Assembly (NCBI GenBank): GCA_022316685.1
Contig: JAKJHU010000030.1
Coordinates: forward strand, 14,402,018-14,466,017
Source of the DNA: Progne subis subis
Lineage: Eukaryota; Chordata; Aves; Passeriformes; Hirundinidae
Length of the DNA: 64,000 nt
Reading direction: 5' to 3'
Below are positions 14,120-23,438 of the stretch, piece after piece (within the stretch, counting starts at the first letter, position 1; each line of letters begins with the position of its first letter). The position numbers were made by a program, and so were the translations under genes. Under the pieces are notes generated by a model that did no database searches, was not told where the DNA came from, and saw nothing but the letters and a program-made list of their open reading frames with translations.

Positions 14120-14577
14120 TGTGGAATGCCTTGATCCTCTTGGGGGAATTCCCAGGGTCTTGCCTTGGAAGGATGTACCATAGAGTTTCCCTGCCTAGGC
14201 GGAAAGAGAGGATTTCCCCCATAGTGCCCTGCTGAACTACTGCCAATCCACCTTAGGTCGCTTCCCCCATTGGCCACTTAACCCTGCCCACCCCAACTGT
14301 TCATCCATCATCCCTTCTATAGGTCACTGACCCTTGCCCTGACCTTTGTACCATGCCCGTGCCCCCAGACCATTGGTCCCTGACCCCTGTTTAGGCCTGT
14401 GCAGACTTCATGGCCAGGTCTTTGTTCCTGATCTTCCTTCCACACCTGAAATAAACCTCTCCGGAAATGATTCATACAAAGGCCCTTCTTGCCTCTCTTT
14501 GCTGAGCCTAGCCAAGGCGTGTGTGGATGTGGGAGCTTGATTGCTTTGCCTGAATCCTCCCCAGTGGCTTTTCCACA
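14120..14577 (+). mobile_element. 3' LTR of the env-bearing provirus
   Basis: A 458-bp block opening with TGTGGAA and closing with TTCCACA, a perfect 7-bp terminal inverted repeat of the TG...CA type. It follows an env remnant and a polypurine tract, as a 3' LTR should. An AATAAA polyadenylation signal lies at 14450-14455, leaving about 120 bp for the end of R and U5. No matching 5' LTR occurs in the window, so the 5' portion of the provirus has been lost or was never inserted here. Confidence 0.78.
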
Positions 14578-16279
14578 GGAGATGCTAATGGGGATATAGG
14601 TAGCAGCACCACCTTCTAAAAAGCACACTGCTATACACTGAAGCAAGGCTCTCAACCCAATCCACAGACAAAAGCATTCAGGCCTACAGTTATCATGAAC
14701 CAAAGAGAAATAATTATTCGGCCTTTGGTTTTGTTTGTTTGTTTGTTTCAATAAAAGCAGGATTTTTTTTCTCCTCAGTTTTTATTTTGAAAATGACGTG
14801 ATTTCTTTTCATCAGCATTTCCAAATATTCCAACTGGCTTCAGCAACTCACAAATTTGTCCAATAAAGAAAAGGAGAAATGTCACTGCAAGACTCAAAAG
14901 CTCCAGAGTCAAAGATGGCCAGTCATAAGGAGTACATTTTGCTTCACTTTTTCCAAAAATCTTTCCCAGAAAACTCAGAAAGAAATCTGAGTTCCTGTTC
15001 ATCTACAGATCTCAAATACCATTTCTGAGAGAAGCGTTTACACTTAAAATAAAAATTCACTCTTTTCACATGCTTTTCAGAAGAAGGTTGTACATACACT
15101 TCACATGCAAAATTATTTCTAGCCACCCACACTAGCTTCAGTAACCACATATTCCAATTTCCATAACCCATCTTCTTCCCCACACTCTCTTCTTGCTGAA
15201 CTGTCAAATCCTTCATTGCACTGCAATCTCCTTTTCCATACAATTTCTTTTCAAGAACCTAATTTATTTTCAGGTGCTACAAAATAAACAATCATTTTCA
15301 AAATTGATTACCAAAGCTAAAATCTAGGCTTGTTGCTGATGACATTCTACTTGTAGTTCACATACATACACATGTACAAGCATTAAGAAAATTAGGAAAA
15401 TTTGACACTAAAATACAAAACTCATGGGATTTCAAAATTAAATACACTTGAATTTTACATACTCCTAAGGCTACGTTCATACTTGAAGCAGTAAAAATTC
15501 ACTCTCTTCCCAAAAAGAAGCAGTCAAGTTCAACATTTCCATCCCACAGTTTCAACCTACCCAAAATACCAGATATGACAGTCCTGACTATGTTTATCCA
15601 GGTGACTTAAACCCCATTTTCCTGTCTCTCAAACTCATACTGGCTTCTGACACATAGTCTGAGGCACCTGTACTGAAATCCCTGTAAGAAGTTACTTAGA
15701 GAGAACATCATCACATCCAACAACACAATAATAGACATAGCATACTCCACTAGAAATGGAGTTATTAATTCTCTTACTCAAATTTTCCATCTCTGTTCTT
15801 CAATAAAAATGAAATTGCTACAAAATCCCTGCTCTACTGCAGCCATGTAAGTTGGTTCAGGAAGTTACAAGAGGGAACTAGAGAATGACAGTCACCAAAA
15901 AAATTTGAAAAGGAGGATCCAGCCTTCATAGCAGCTAAAAACAGCTTTAAACCCTCCCTTAAAACAGTAAACAGGAAATTTTTTTCCAAAGTATCCCAGT
16001 CTGATATAACTCTGCTACTGTTTCCTTGCTTTGACTTCAGGATTAGTCTCTACTGATGCATTTGGCAAGCACATTCCAGAAGGTCTTCCTGGATATTCAG
16101 CCCAAGGGTTCACTTACAGTAGTAGCTGGTTAATAAGATCTCATTAAAGAATTTCAGGGGACCAAAAAATGTCTGGATTTCTCATAATTTATGCATTTTC
16201 AAAAATCTGTTTATTCTGATAGTATTTGCCCTAGGAAGAGATTGAACACATTGTGAAGCTCATGTATTCTAGTTCACAC
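14578..16279. other. Intergenic DNA, no gene recognised
   Basis: AT-rich sequence with a short GTTT tandem run near 14.73 kb. Open frames are under 100 codons and resemble nothing known. No mobile element is evident. Confidence 0.6.
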
Positions 16280-16700
16280 AATCACAGAATCACAGAATGT
16301 CTAGGTTGGAAGAGACCTTCAAGATCATCGAGTCCAACCCATGCCCTAACACCTCAACTAGATCATGGCATCGAGTGCCACATCCAATCTTTTTTTAAAC
16401 ACGTCCAGGGATGGTGACTCCACCACCTCCCCGGGCAGACTATTCCAGTACTTTATCGCTCTTTCCATGAAAAACTTTTTTCCTAATATACAATCTATAT
16501 TTCCCTTGACACAGCCTGAGACTGTGTCCTCTTGTTCTGTCAGTTGCTGCCTGGAGAAAGAGACCAACCCCCAGCTGACTACAACCACCTTTCAGGAAGT
16601 TGTAGAGAGAGATAAGGTCACCTCTGAGTCTCCTTTTCTCCAGGCTAAACACACCCAGCTCCCTCAGTTGTTCTTCATATGGCTTGTTTGGTCCTTTTGG
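16280..16700 (-). mobile_element. CR1 LINE 3' end, well preserved
   Basis: Minus-strand 3' end of a CR1 non-LTR retrotransposon. Its left edge holds the terminal octamer repeats (atcacagaatcacagaatg read on the plus strand). The C-terminal part of the CR1 pol ORF2 reads on the minus strand as LREL, then [20 protein letters not shown], and after one frameshift as [20 protein letters not shown] before the stop. CR1 ORF2 encodes an endonuclease-reverse transcriptase; only the tail after the RT domain is present, as expected for a 5'-truncated copy. One frameshift in about 400 bp suggests moderate age. Confidence 0.93.
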
Positions 16701-17227
16701 AATGGCAGGTTTTATTTTCTGTATCCTGAAATGGACTTTTGAACAAAATTCAGTTACAAAAGATACAAAATACTTAAATTCAGACCAAACTTTTTTTTTT
16801 TTTTCATTTATCTGCTTTCTGAATTTCACTTAGAAAGGGTAGTTTTTCCCTTCCAGTTCAGAAAGGAAAATCAGTGTTTCATTGCAACAGAAGACCTCCA
16901 CCCATACTACTTGCCATCGAATGTGCTTATAAATGCTGGGAAAGGATTTTCAAATTATAAAAACAAACTATAAATGCTCAGAAATTCACTTGTGTTGTGT
17001 GGAGGAAACAGTGTTCTGGTCACTGTGATCAGACAGAGTCCCAGGGAAGAGCACGTGGATCCCAATGCCAGGTCTCTCCTGGTGCCTCATTCCACTAGAA
17101 GACTCCAAGATTAACCAACATGTCAGAAAGTAACACTCAGCTTTCACAGAGTCCGGCATGAAAAGATTCATCACATCCAACACTGGCAGAAGAGGGTAGC
17201 AGCTTTTACGAATAGTGAGGTTTTATG
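16701..17227. other. Short non-coding stretch before the nested LTR elements
   Basis: A poly(T) run lies near 16.79 kb. I see nothing else recognisable. The last bases (gaggttttatg) flank the outer LTR and do not match the bases beyond its 3' copy. Confidence 0.6.
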
Positions 17228-17575
17228 TGATGAAACCTTAACCTGTCTCAGGAGGACACATTTCTGAAATTCACTTTTACCTTTGTTGTAATGCATTAAT
17301 TGGGTTTATATTCCATCGGATATGTAATGTTCTTTTCTATCTGGCCCTGCCCAGCAGTGCCCATCCCCCTCAAACCTAATCCTGACTCCTCCCACTTATC
17401 TCTGATTGGGTGGTGCCTCTGGGCCCTGCCCCCTGCGGGAAAAGCCACGGCGCGGGAGGGGCCAGCACGCTCTGGCATCAGCGAGCCTTTGGGAAAGTCT
17501 CCAAAGCTGAGCAGGACTTAGGAATAAAAGCAGAAATATCCAACCCAAAGCCAGAGAGTCAAGACTCTTCTTTTA
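17228..17575 (+). mobile_element. Outer 5' LTR, first part
   Basis: Starts TGATGAAAC and matches the right LTR base for base apart from scattered differences. It carries an inverted CCAAT box (gattgg, about 17403), a GC-rich stretch and an AATAAA signal at about 17523, the usual order of U3, R and U5. It is cut at the TTTTA that became the inner element's target duplication; the last 37 bp lie at 24108-24144. Confidence 0.9.
17571..17575 (+). repeat. Target-site duplication (left copy), TTTTA
   Basis: TTTTA directly precedes the TG of the inner 5' LTR and is repeated at 24103-24107 directly after its terminal CA. The outer right LTR has a single TTTTA at the same place (25721-25725), which is the empty site. 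A 5-bp duplication is usual for class III (ERVL) integrases. Confidence 0.95.
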
Positions 17576-18238
17576 TGTTGAGGGTTAAGTTCTCCTGTAG
17601 AATTTTTCCCCCCCCATGAGTTGCTAGATTTTAAGTAGGGGTAGTTAAGCGGTGCTTAACCTGACAAAAGAAGTTGATCACTTGGTTTTGGGGGAGGGAG
17701 GAGGCTCGCGGAGAGCTGAGGTGGGGACTCACAGCTCTCAGTCTTCCGGGGAGCACGGATCGGGGACGGCTGGCTGGAGTCCACGGCTACCGGAGGAGTT
17801 TGGTCCTGGGAATTCTACCATCTGTTGGAGTGCCCAGGAATTCGGAGTTTCTTCGCTGTCCTGCTGGATTTTGGGTCAACCCTGGTACAGCCGCTGCGGC
17901 TTCTCCGGCATTGCCCACCTTGCCTGCCAGGGCACCCCCCTGCCTGCCTGCTGAGGATAATCCACCGTTTCCAGCCACCAGCGCCGGAGCTTTCCACCGT
18001 TTGCCCTCGGGGTTCTTGGTTCTGTTTTACTGTTATTATAATTGCTGTTGTTGTTTGTCTGTCCTGTTATATTTACTAGTAAAGGACTGTTATTCCTTTT
18101 CCCCATAGCTCTGACCGAAAAGTTTTTCGTTTAATCTTCCAAATTATAATAACACGGAGGGAAGAATTTAAATTCCTCATTTCCCTGGAAAAGCCTGCCT
18201 CTCCTTAGCAGACACCTGTCTTTTTTCAAACCGAGACA
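17576..18238 (+). mobile_element. Inner 5' LTR (663 bp)
   Basis: Opens TGTTGAGGG and closes CCGAGACA. It holds promoter and polyadenylation signals in principle; I see a TATA-like ttatattta at about 18068 and an A/T-rich AATAAC-type site at about 18147, but no canonical AATAAA. A run of 8 C near 17609 is 7 C in the 3' copy. Confidence 0.95.
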
Positions 18239-18243
18239 GAATT

Positions 18244-18264
18244 TGGCGCCCAAAGACGTGGGGC
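18244..18264 (+). promoter_or_regulatory. Primer-binding site, tRNA-Lys-like
   Basis: Five bases after the LTR end comes TGGCGCCCAA, then AGA, then CGTGGGGC. The two outer parts equal the lysine-1,2 type primer site used by K-type retroviruses, with AGA inserted between them. Priming by a lysine tRNA is an inference, and the insertion may reflect another primer tRNA or a later mutation. Confidence 0.75.
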
Positions 18265-18265
18265 A

Positions 18266-18553
18266 TTGAGAGAAAAAGGAATAACAGTTCTTAAGTGCCT
18301 ACATTGTTGTGTACTGGGCATCATGTGGTCTGCCTTTGTCTGGTTCGGGTGGCATGTGGGTGTGGCCGTATTTCTCCCATTTGCAGGCCCTTTTCTAAAC
18401 ATGGGCCCTGTAACTAAGGTTGCTGTGGCTGTCATCCAGTTTGCTATATGGGTTAATGAAGTGAGGAAATCGTGGATTTTTAATTTTCTCTGGAAGGTAG
18501 GCACATGGATTCAGGGCTATCATACACTGACTGTGTTTTTGGAGTTACTTTAA
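18266..18553 (+). CDS. Small hydrophobic leader ORF of the inner element (95 aa)
   Basis: An open frame begins two bases after the primer-binding site and ends 22 bases before the gag start, in a different frame (frame 2 against frame 3). The protein is strongly hydrophobic: residues about 10-46 are rich in W, F, V, G and C, residues about 53-66 form another apolar stretch, and the C-terminal third is again W/F/L-rich. Two or three membrane passes are plausible. Retroviral leaders seldom hold a translated frame of this length. It may be a small membrane protein, a regulatory upstream ORF, or simply an open stretch of leader. I know no family for it and do not assign a function. Confidence 0.4.
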   Translation: MREKGITVLKCLHCCVLGIMWSAFVWFGWHVGVAVFLPFAGPFLNMGPVTKVAVAVIQFAIWVNEVRKSWIFNFLWKVGTWIQGYHTLTVFLELL

Positions 18554-18575
18554 CAACGGTACATACTGTGAGGAA

Positions 18576-20147
18576 ATGACACCAGGGGAAACCTTTTCCC
18601 AACCCTTCACCCAGCTCTTTGGGCCTACCCCACCAGTCTTTGAAGGGTTCAAATCTCTGAATGTTAATGACATCATACAGTGGCTGGTGTTGCTGGTATG
18701 CCTGTTCTGTGTAGCATTTAGAGATAAGGGGAGACTGGACTGGGTAACCACCCTGATACCTCCCCTAGAGAATAAGGATACTGCCCCACAGCCTGAGCCT
18801 GCCCCACAGCCTGAGCCTGCCCCACAGCCTGAGCCTGCCCCACAGCCTGCCTCAGGAATAAACCACCCAGATTTGGTGAAGGAGATAGGTGAGATGCTGA
18901 GGGAGTACCTTGCCCCTGTAGTAGCCTCATTAGCCCCAGCTGCTGAGAAACCCTCCCCCTGCCCCGACAAAGGAGAGTCTGATGGTGCAGCAGCAGAACC
19001 CACAGACGTTACAACCGTCCAGGTTCCAGCTGAACCACAGGAGCAGCCACAGCCAGCAGCAGTGGCCCCTGTGGAAACAAAGAAGTACAAGGTGAAATCA
19101 GAGCACCCAGGCAACAAGGATAAGAAAGGAGGGCCCTCACAACCTGCGGGGGACTCAGAGGTTGAGATCATCACCGAGTCCCTGACATATGAAAGTCTCT
19201 GCAATCTGCAAAAAGATCTTGCACGACGGGGACATGAGGCTTATACAGCCTGGTTAGTTCGGGTCTGGGACCTTATTGGAACAGGCGTGCAGCTAGATAG
19301 TAGTGAGGCAAGGAATTTGGGACCCTTGACCCAGGACTCGGGTGTGAATCAGGTATTCGTAAGGGAGCCAGGGCCCCTTTCCCTTTGGGAGCGGCTTTTA
19401 ATGAGTGTAAGGGAGAGGTTTGTCCACAGAGACAGAATGCAGGAGCACCATCACAGAATGCGCTGGAAGACCCTTGAGGAAGGGATCCAACAGCTGAGAG
19501 AAGTGGCAGTATTGGAGGTACTCTTTGGGAGGGGTGGACAGCATGATAATGACCCCGACAAAGTCAGGTGCACAGGGCAAATGCTGTGGAATCTGGCAAC
19601 TCTAGGACCATCTCAATACGCCACCTTCATTGCAACCATTAATGCCGATAACAACCGAGAGACAGTGGGTTCTGTAGCCAACAAGCTTAGAAATTATGAG
19701 AGCATGATCAGTGGCCCAATGCAGGCTCAGGTCTCTGCCGTGGCTAAGGAACTCAGGGAGAAGATGGAGGAGGTGACAGAGGAGATAAGGGAGGTGAGGG
19801 AGGAGATGAGGAGGAACAGTTCCTGTGTGGCACCGGTGCGAGTTACAGGCCCCAGAGTCAGAGCTCAACAGCCCCCAGCTAGAGAGAGAGGGTACACCCC
19901 ACGAGCTGACCTGTGGTTCTTTCTGAGTGACCATGGGGAAGACATGGGAAGGTGGCATGGGAAACCCACTTCTGCCCTGGCAGCACGGGTGCGTGAGCTC
20001 AAGGAGAGAAACACTAACCGAGGCGGTTCCACTAAGATGACATCACATGACCAAGCTGCCAGGTATTATAGAAGTGAGGATATGTCAGATCCCTGTGAAG
20101 GAACCTCTACCATGTATGCCCAGGAAGGGAATAATGACCGGTGCTAG
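18576..20147 (+). CDS. Gag-like structural protein of the ERVL-like element (523 aa)
   Basis: Intact frame from ATG to TAG, placed where gag belongs. A hydrophobic segment (residues 33-48, IIQWLVLLVCLFCVAF) lies near the N-terminus and may bind membrane. Residues 70-92 are tandem PAPQPE-type repeats coded by 18-bp DNA repeats, followed by a proline- and alanine-rich linker to about residue 195. The part from about residue 205 to 385 is helical-looking and rich in W, L and R, the likely capsid region. Residues about 387-414 form a highly charged helix (KELREKMEEVTEEIREVREE) that could be a coiled coil. I see no CCHC zinc knuckle, so RNA binding probably relies on the basic C-terminal part. The TAG is in the same frame as pol. 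Family membership is inferred from position, as Gag is poorly conserved. Confidence 0.82.
   Translation: MTPGETFSQPFTQLFGPTPPVFEGFKSLNVNDIIQWLVLLVCLFCVAFRDKGRLDWVTTLIPPLENKDTAPQPEPAPQPEPAPQPEPAPQPASGINHPDLVKEIGEMLREYLAPVVASLAPAAEKPSPCPDKGESDGAAAEPTDVTTVQVPAEPQEQPQPAAVAPVETKKYKVKSEHPGNKDKKGGPSQPAGDSEVEIITESLTYESLCNLQKDLARRGHEAYTAWLVRVWDLIGTGVQLDSSEARNLGPLTQDSGVNQVFVREPGPLSLWERLLMSVRERFVHRDRMQEHHHRMRWKTLEEGIQQLREVAVLEVLFGRGGQHDNDPDKVRCTGQMLWNLATLGPSQYATFIATINADNNRETVGSVANKLRNYESMISGPMQAQVSAVAKELREKMEEVTEEIREVREEMRRNSSCVAPVRVTGPRVRAQQPPARERGYTPRADLWFFLSDHGEDMGRWHGKPTSALAARVRELKERNTNRGGSTKMTSHDQAARYYRSEDMSDPCEGTSTMYAQEGNNDRC
18783..18851 (+). repeat. 18-bp tandem repeats inside gag
   Basis: Three full copies and one partial copy of an 18-bp unit (gccccacagcctgagcct), the copies being identical. 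The array encodes alternating proline, alanine, glutamine and glutamate. The lack of divergence between units points to recent slippage, and unit number is likely to vary between copies. Confidence 0.95.
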
Positions 20148-20177
20148 AGGGGCCCTGCCTCTAGCCAGGGAGAGGCA
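20145..20177 (+). promoter_or_regulatory. Gag-Pol junction: in-frame UAG with downstream hairpin
   Basis: The gag stop is UAG at 20145-20147. The same frame then stays open into pol. Eight bases later (AGGGGCCC) a perfect 7-bp hairpin can form, TGCCTCT at 20156-20162 with AGAGGCA at 20171-20177, loop AGCCAGGG. The loop can instead pair CAGGG with CCCTG at 20153-20157, giving a competing or partly pseudoknotted fold. Mammalian gammaretroviruses read through a UAG with a structure 8 nt downstream; the resemblance in layout is striking, but function here is inferred. Confidence 0.6.
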
Positions 20178-23100
20178 CGGGAAAACCGGATCTATTGGAC
20201 GGTGTGGATTCGATGGCCTGGCACATCAGAGCCACAGAAATATGAGGCTTTAGTTGATACTGGTTTGCAGTGTACACTGATACCATCGGAATATGTGGGG
20301 ACAGAACCTATTTTCATTGCCGGGGTGGCAGGGGGATCACAGGAATTGACTCTGTTAGAAGCTGAGGTGAGCCTGACCGGGAAGGAGTGGCAGAAACATC
20401 CAATTGTGACTGGCTCAGGGGCCCCGTGTATTTTGGGCATAGACTTCCTCCGGAATGGTTATTACAAAGACTCTAAAGGACTCAGGTGGGCTTTTGGAAT
20501 AGCAGCTGTGGAGGCAGAGGGCATTAAGAAATTGAATAGCTTGCCTGGACTGTCGGAGAACCCATCTGCAGTAGGACTCCTAAAGGTAGAAGAGCAACGA
20601 GTTCCAGTTGCCACCTCGACAGTGCACCGCCGACAGTACCGGACAAATCGAGATGCCGTGATCCCCATCCACAAGATGATCCGTGAGCTGGAGAGCCAAG
20701 GGGTGGTCAGCAAAACCCACTCACCCTTCAACAGCCCCATCTGGCCTGTGCGCAAGTCTGACGGAGAATGGAGATTGACTGTGGACTACCGTGCCTTGAA
20801 CGAAGTGACTCCACCATTGAGCGCTGCTGTGCCGGACATGCTGGAACTCCAGTACGAGCTGGAGTCCAAGGCAGCAAAATGGTATGCCACAATTGACATT
20901 GCTAACGCATTTTTCTCCATTCCTCTGGCTGCAGAATGCAGGCCTCAGTTTGCTTTCACCTGGAGGGGCGTGCAGTACACCTGGAACCGACTGCCCCAGG
21001 GGTGGAAACACAGCCCCACCATCTGCCATGGACTGATCCAGGCTGCACTGGAAAAGAGTGAGGCTCCGGAGCACCTACAGTATATCGATGACATCATTGT
21101 GTGGGGGAACACGGCAATGGAAGTGTTTGAGAAAGGAGAGAAGATCATCCAAATTCTCCTGAAAGCTGGTTTTTCCATCAAGCAGAGCAAGGTCAAGGGA
21201 CCTGCCCAAGAGATCCAGTTCCTGGGAGTAAAGTGGCAAGATGGACGGCGGCAGATTCCCACTGAGGTCATCAATAAGATCACCGCAATGTCTCCACCGA
21301 CCAGCAAGAAGGAAACACAAGCTTTCCTAGGCGCCATAGGTTTCTGGAGAATGCACATTCCTGAGTACAGCCAGATTGTGAGCCCTCTCTACCTGGTCAC
21401 CTGCAAGAAGAACGATTTCCACTGGGGCCCTGAACAGCAACAAGCCTTTGCCCAGATCAAACAGGAGATTGCTCATGCAGTAGCCCTTGGCCCAGTCAGG
21501 ACGGGACCAGATGTGAAGAACGTGCTCTACTCAGCAGCCAGGAACAATGGCCTGTCCTGGAGCCTTTGGCAGAAGGTGCCTGGGGAGACTCGGGGCCGAC
21601 CACTGGGATTCTGGAGCCGAAGCTACAGAGGGTCCGAAGCCAACTACACTCCAACAGAGAAGGAAATCTTGGCCGCCTATGAAGGAGTTCAAGCTGCCTC
21701 AGAGGTGATTGGCACAGAAGCACAACTCCTGCTGGCACCTCGACTACCAGTGCTGGGGTGGATGTTTAAAGGAAAGGTTCCCTCCACTCATCACGCCACC
21801 GACGCCACGTGGAGCAAATGGATTGCCCTCATCACTCAGCGCGCCCGCATTGGAAACCCAAATCGCCCTGGGATTTTGGAGATAATTACAAACTGGCTGG
21901 AAGGTGAGAACTTTGGTCTCACAGATGAAGAGGAGCAGGAACAAGTGACACGTGCAGAAGAGGGTCCACCATACAACCAACTACCAGCAGAAGAAACACG
22001 CTATGCTCTTTTCACTGATGGTTCCTGCCGCATCGTGGGGATGAACCGGAAGTGGAAAGCAGCTGTATGGAGCCCCACACGACAGGTTGCAGAAGCCACT
22101 GAAGGAGAAGGTGGGTCAAGCCAACTTGCTGAACTCAAAGCTGTTCAACTGGCCCTGGACATTGCTGAAAGAGAGAAGTGGCCAAAGCTCTACCTCTACA
22201 CTGATTCGTGGATGGTGGCCAATGCTCTGTGGGGTTGGCTGGACAGGTGGAAAAAGGCCAATTGGCAACGTAGAGGAAAGCCAATCTGGGCTGCAGATGA
22301 GTGGAAGGACATTGCCACTAGGGTAGAGAAGCTACCTGTCAAAGTCCGTCATGTAGATGCCCATGTCCCCAAGAATCGGGCTAATGAGGAGCACCAAAAC
22401 AACGAGCAGGTAGATCAAGCTGCAAAGATAGAGGTGTCAAAGACAGACTTAGATTGGGAACACAAGGGAGAGTTGTTCCTAGCTCGATGGGCCCATGATG
22501 CCTCAGGCCATCAGGGCAGAGATGCCACCTATAAGTGGGCACGAGACCGAGGGGTGGATCTAACCATGGACAGTATTTCTCAGGTTATCCATGACTGTGA
22601 GACGTGTGCTACCATCAAACAGGCCAAGCGGGTGAAGCCCCTATGGTATGGCGGGCGATGGTCCAAGTATAAGTACGGGGAAGCCTGGCAGATTGACTAC
22701 ATCACCCTTCCCCAAACCCGCCAAGGCAAGCGCTACGTGCTGACCATGGTGGAAGCCACCACTGGATGGCTGGAGACCTACCCTGTGCCTCACGCTACTG
22801 CCCGGAACACCATCCTGGGCCTTGAAAAGCAAATCCTGTGGAGACATGGTACCCCTGAGAGGATTGAGTCTGACAACGGGACTCATTTCAAGAACAGCCT
22901 TATAAACACCTGGGCTAGAGAACACGGCATTGAGTGGGTGTACCATATTCCTTATCATGCGCCAGCAGCCGGGAAAGTTGAACGGTGCAATGGCCTGCTT
23001 AAAACCACTTTGAAGGCACTGGGTGGGGGGACTTTCAAGAACTGGGAGATTAATTTAGCAAAGGCCACCTGGTTAGTGAACACTCGAGGTTCCACCAACC

Positions 23101-23330
23101 GAGCAGGCCCTGCCCACTCTGAGCCCCTGAGAACAAGAGATGGAGATAAGGTTCCAGTGGTACACATGAGAGGAATGCTAGGAAAAACTGTTTGGATTAA
23201 TTCTGCCTCCAGCAAAGACAATCCCGCTCGTGGGGTTGTTTTTGCTCAGGGACCTGGCTGCACATGGTGGGTGATGCAAAAGGATGGAGAGACCCGCTGC
23301 ATACCTCAAGGGGACCTTGTTTTTCGGTGA
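20148..23330 (+). CDS. Pro-Pol polyprotein of the ERVL-like element (protease, RT, RNase H, integrase)
   Basis: Open from the codon after the gag UAG to TGA; no ATG begins it, so expression by readthrough is likely. Residue numbers below count from the GTG at 20202 (1042 codons). Protease: DTG at 19-21 and an ILGIDFL segment. Reverse transcriptase: WPVRKSDGEWRLTVDYRALN, catalytic D232 in ATIDIANAFF, LPQGW at 264-268, and YIDD at 294-297. RNase H: D606 in FTDGS, E644, D668 and D738, the complete D-E-D-D set. Integrase: zinc finger H765, H770, C799, C802; catalytic D832, D891 and E927, spaced D-x58-D-x35-E, then a C-terminal domain with GPGCTWWVM. Together these copy RNA to DNA and insert it. 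No frameshift or stop is present. The YIDD and env-less layout fit ERVL-type class III elements. Confidence 0.95.
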   Translation, partial: RGPASSQGEARENRIYWTVWIRWPGTSEPQKYEALVDTGLQCTLIPSEYVGTEPIFIAGVAGGSQELTLLEAEVSLTGKEWQKHPIVTGSGAPCILGIDFLRNGYYKDSKGLRWAFGIAAVEAEGIKKLNSLPGLSENPSAVGLLKVEEQRVPVATSTVHRRQYRTNRDAVIPIHKMIRELESQGVVSKTHSPFNSPIWPVRKSDGEWRLTVDYRALNEVTPPLSAAVPDMLELQYELESKAAKWYATIDIANAFFSIPLAAECRPQFAFTWRGVQYTWNRLPQGWKHSPTICHGLIQAALEKSEAPEHLQYIDDIIVWGNTAMEVFEKGEKIIQILLKAGFSIKQSKVKGPAQEIQFLGVKWQDGRRQIPTEVINKITAMSPPTSKKETQAFLGAIGFWRMHIPEYSQIVSPLYLVTCKKNDFHWGPEQQQAFAQIKQEIAHAVALGPVRTGPDVKNVLYSAARNNGLSWSLWQKVPGETRGRPLGFWSRSYRGSEANYTPTEKEILAAYEGVQAASEVIGTEAQLLLAPRLPVLGWMFKGKVPSTHHATDATWSKWIALITQRARIGNPNRPGILEIITNWLEGENFGLTDEEEQEQVTRAEEGPPYNQLPAEETRYALFTDGSCRIVGMNRKWKAAVWSPTRQVAEATEGEGGSSQLAELKAVQLALDIAEREKWPKLYLYTDSWMVANALWGWLDRWKKANWQRRGKPIWAADEWKDIATRVEKLPVKVRHVDAHVPKNRANEEHQNNEQVDQAAKIEVSKTDLDWEHKGELFLARWAHDASGHQGRDATYKWARDRGVDLTMDSISQVIHDCETCATIKQAKRVKPLWYGGRWSKYKYGEAWQIDYITLPQTRQGKRYVLTMVEATTGWLETYPVPHATARNTILGLEKQILWRHGTPERIESDNGTHFKNSLINTWAREHGIEWVYHIPYHAPAAGKVERCNGLLKTTLKALGGGTFKNWEINLAKATWLVNTRGSTNRAGPAHSEPLRTRDGDKVPVVHMRGMLGKTVWINSASSKDNPARGVVFAQGPGCTWWVMQKDGETRCIPQGDLVFR

Positions 23331-23410
23331 ACACTGTGACTGTGTCTGTATTTATATTCACATGTATATATATGTATATTATTTAAAGGTTTAAATTCAA
23401 TATAATACGT

Positions 23411-23438
23411 TAGGGTGGGAAAAATTCGGGGTGGATAA
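23411..23438 (+). promoter_or_regulatory. Polypurine region before the inner 3' LTR
   Basis: The bases just upstream of the 3' LTR are purine-rich (gggtgggaaaaa, then ggggtggataa) with a short TTC interruption. This is where the plus-strand primer must lie. The region from the pol stop to here (about 80 bp) holds AT-rich sequence and no env. Confidence 0.65.

Noticed and set aside
18545..19204. 219-codon minus-strand frame opposite gag
   Set aside because: A shadow of gag; its C/G/S repeats are the antisense of the proline-rich 18-bp repeats.
20153..20175. A full H-type pseudoknot at the gag-pol junction (CCCTG/CAGGG with CCTCT/AGAGG)
   Set aside because: Both stems can be drawn, but the connecting loops would be zero bases long, which is not feasible for complete stems. 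The simple 7-bp hairpin is preferred.
23331..23438. Search for an env gene in the inner element
   Set aside because: Only about 108 bp separate the pol stop from the 3' LTR, so env is absent.
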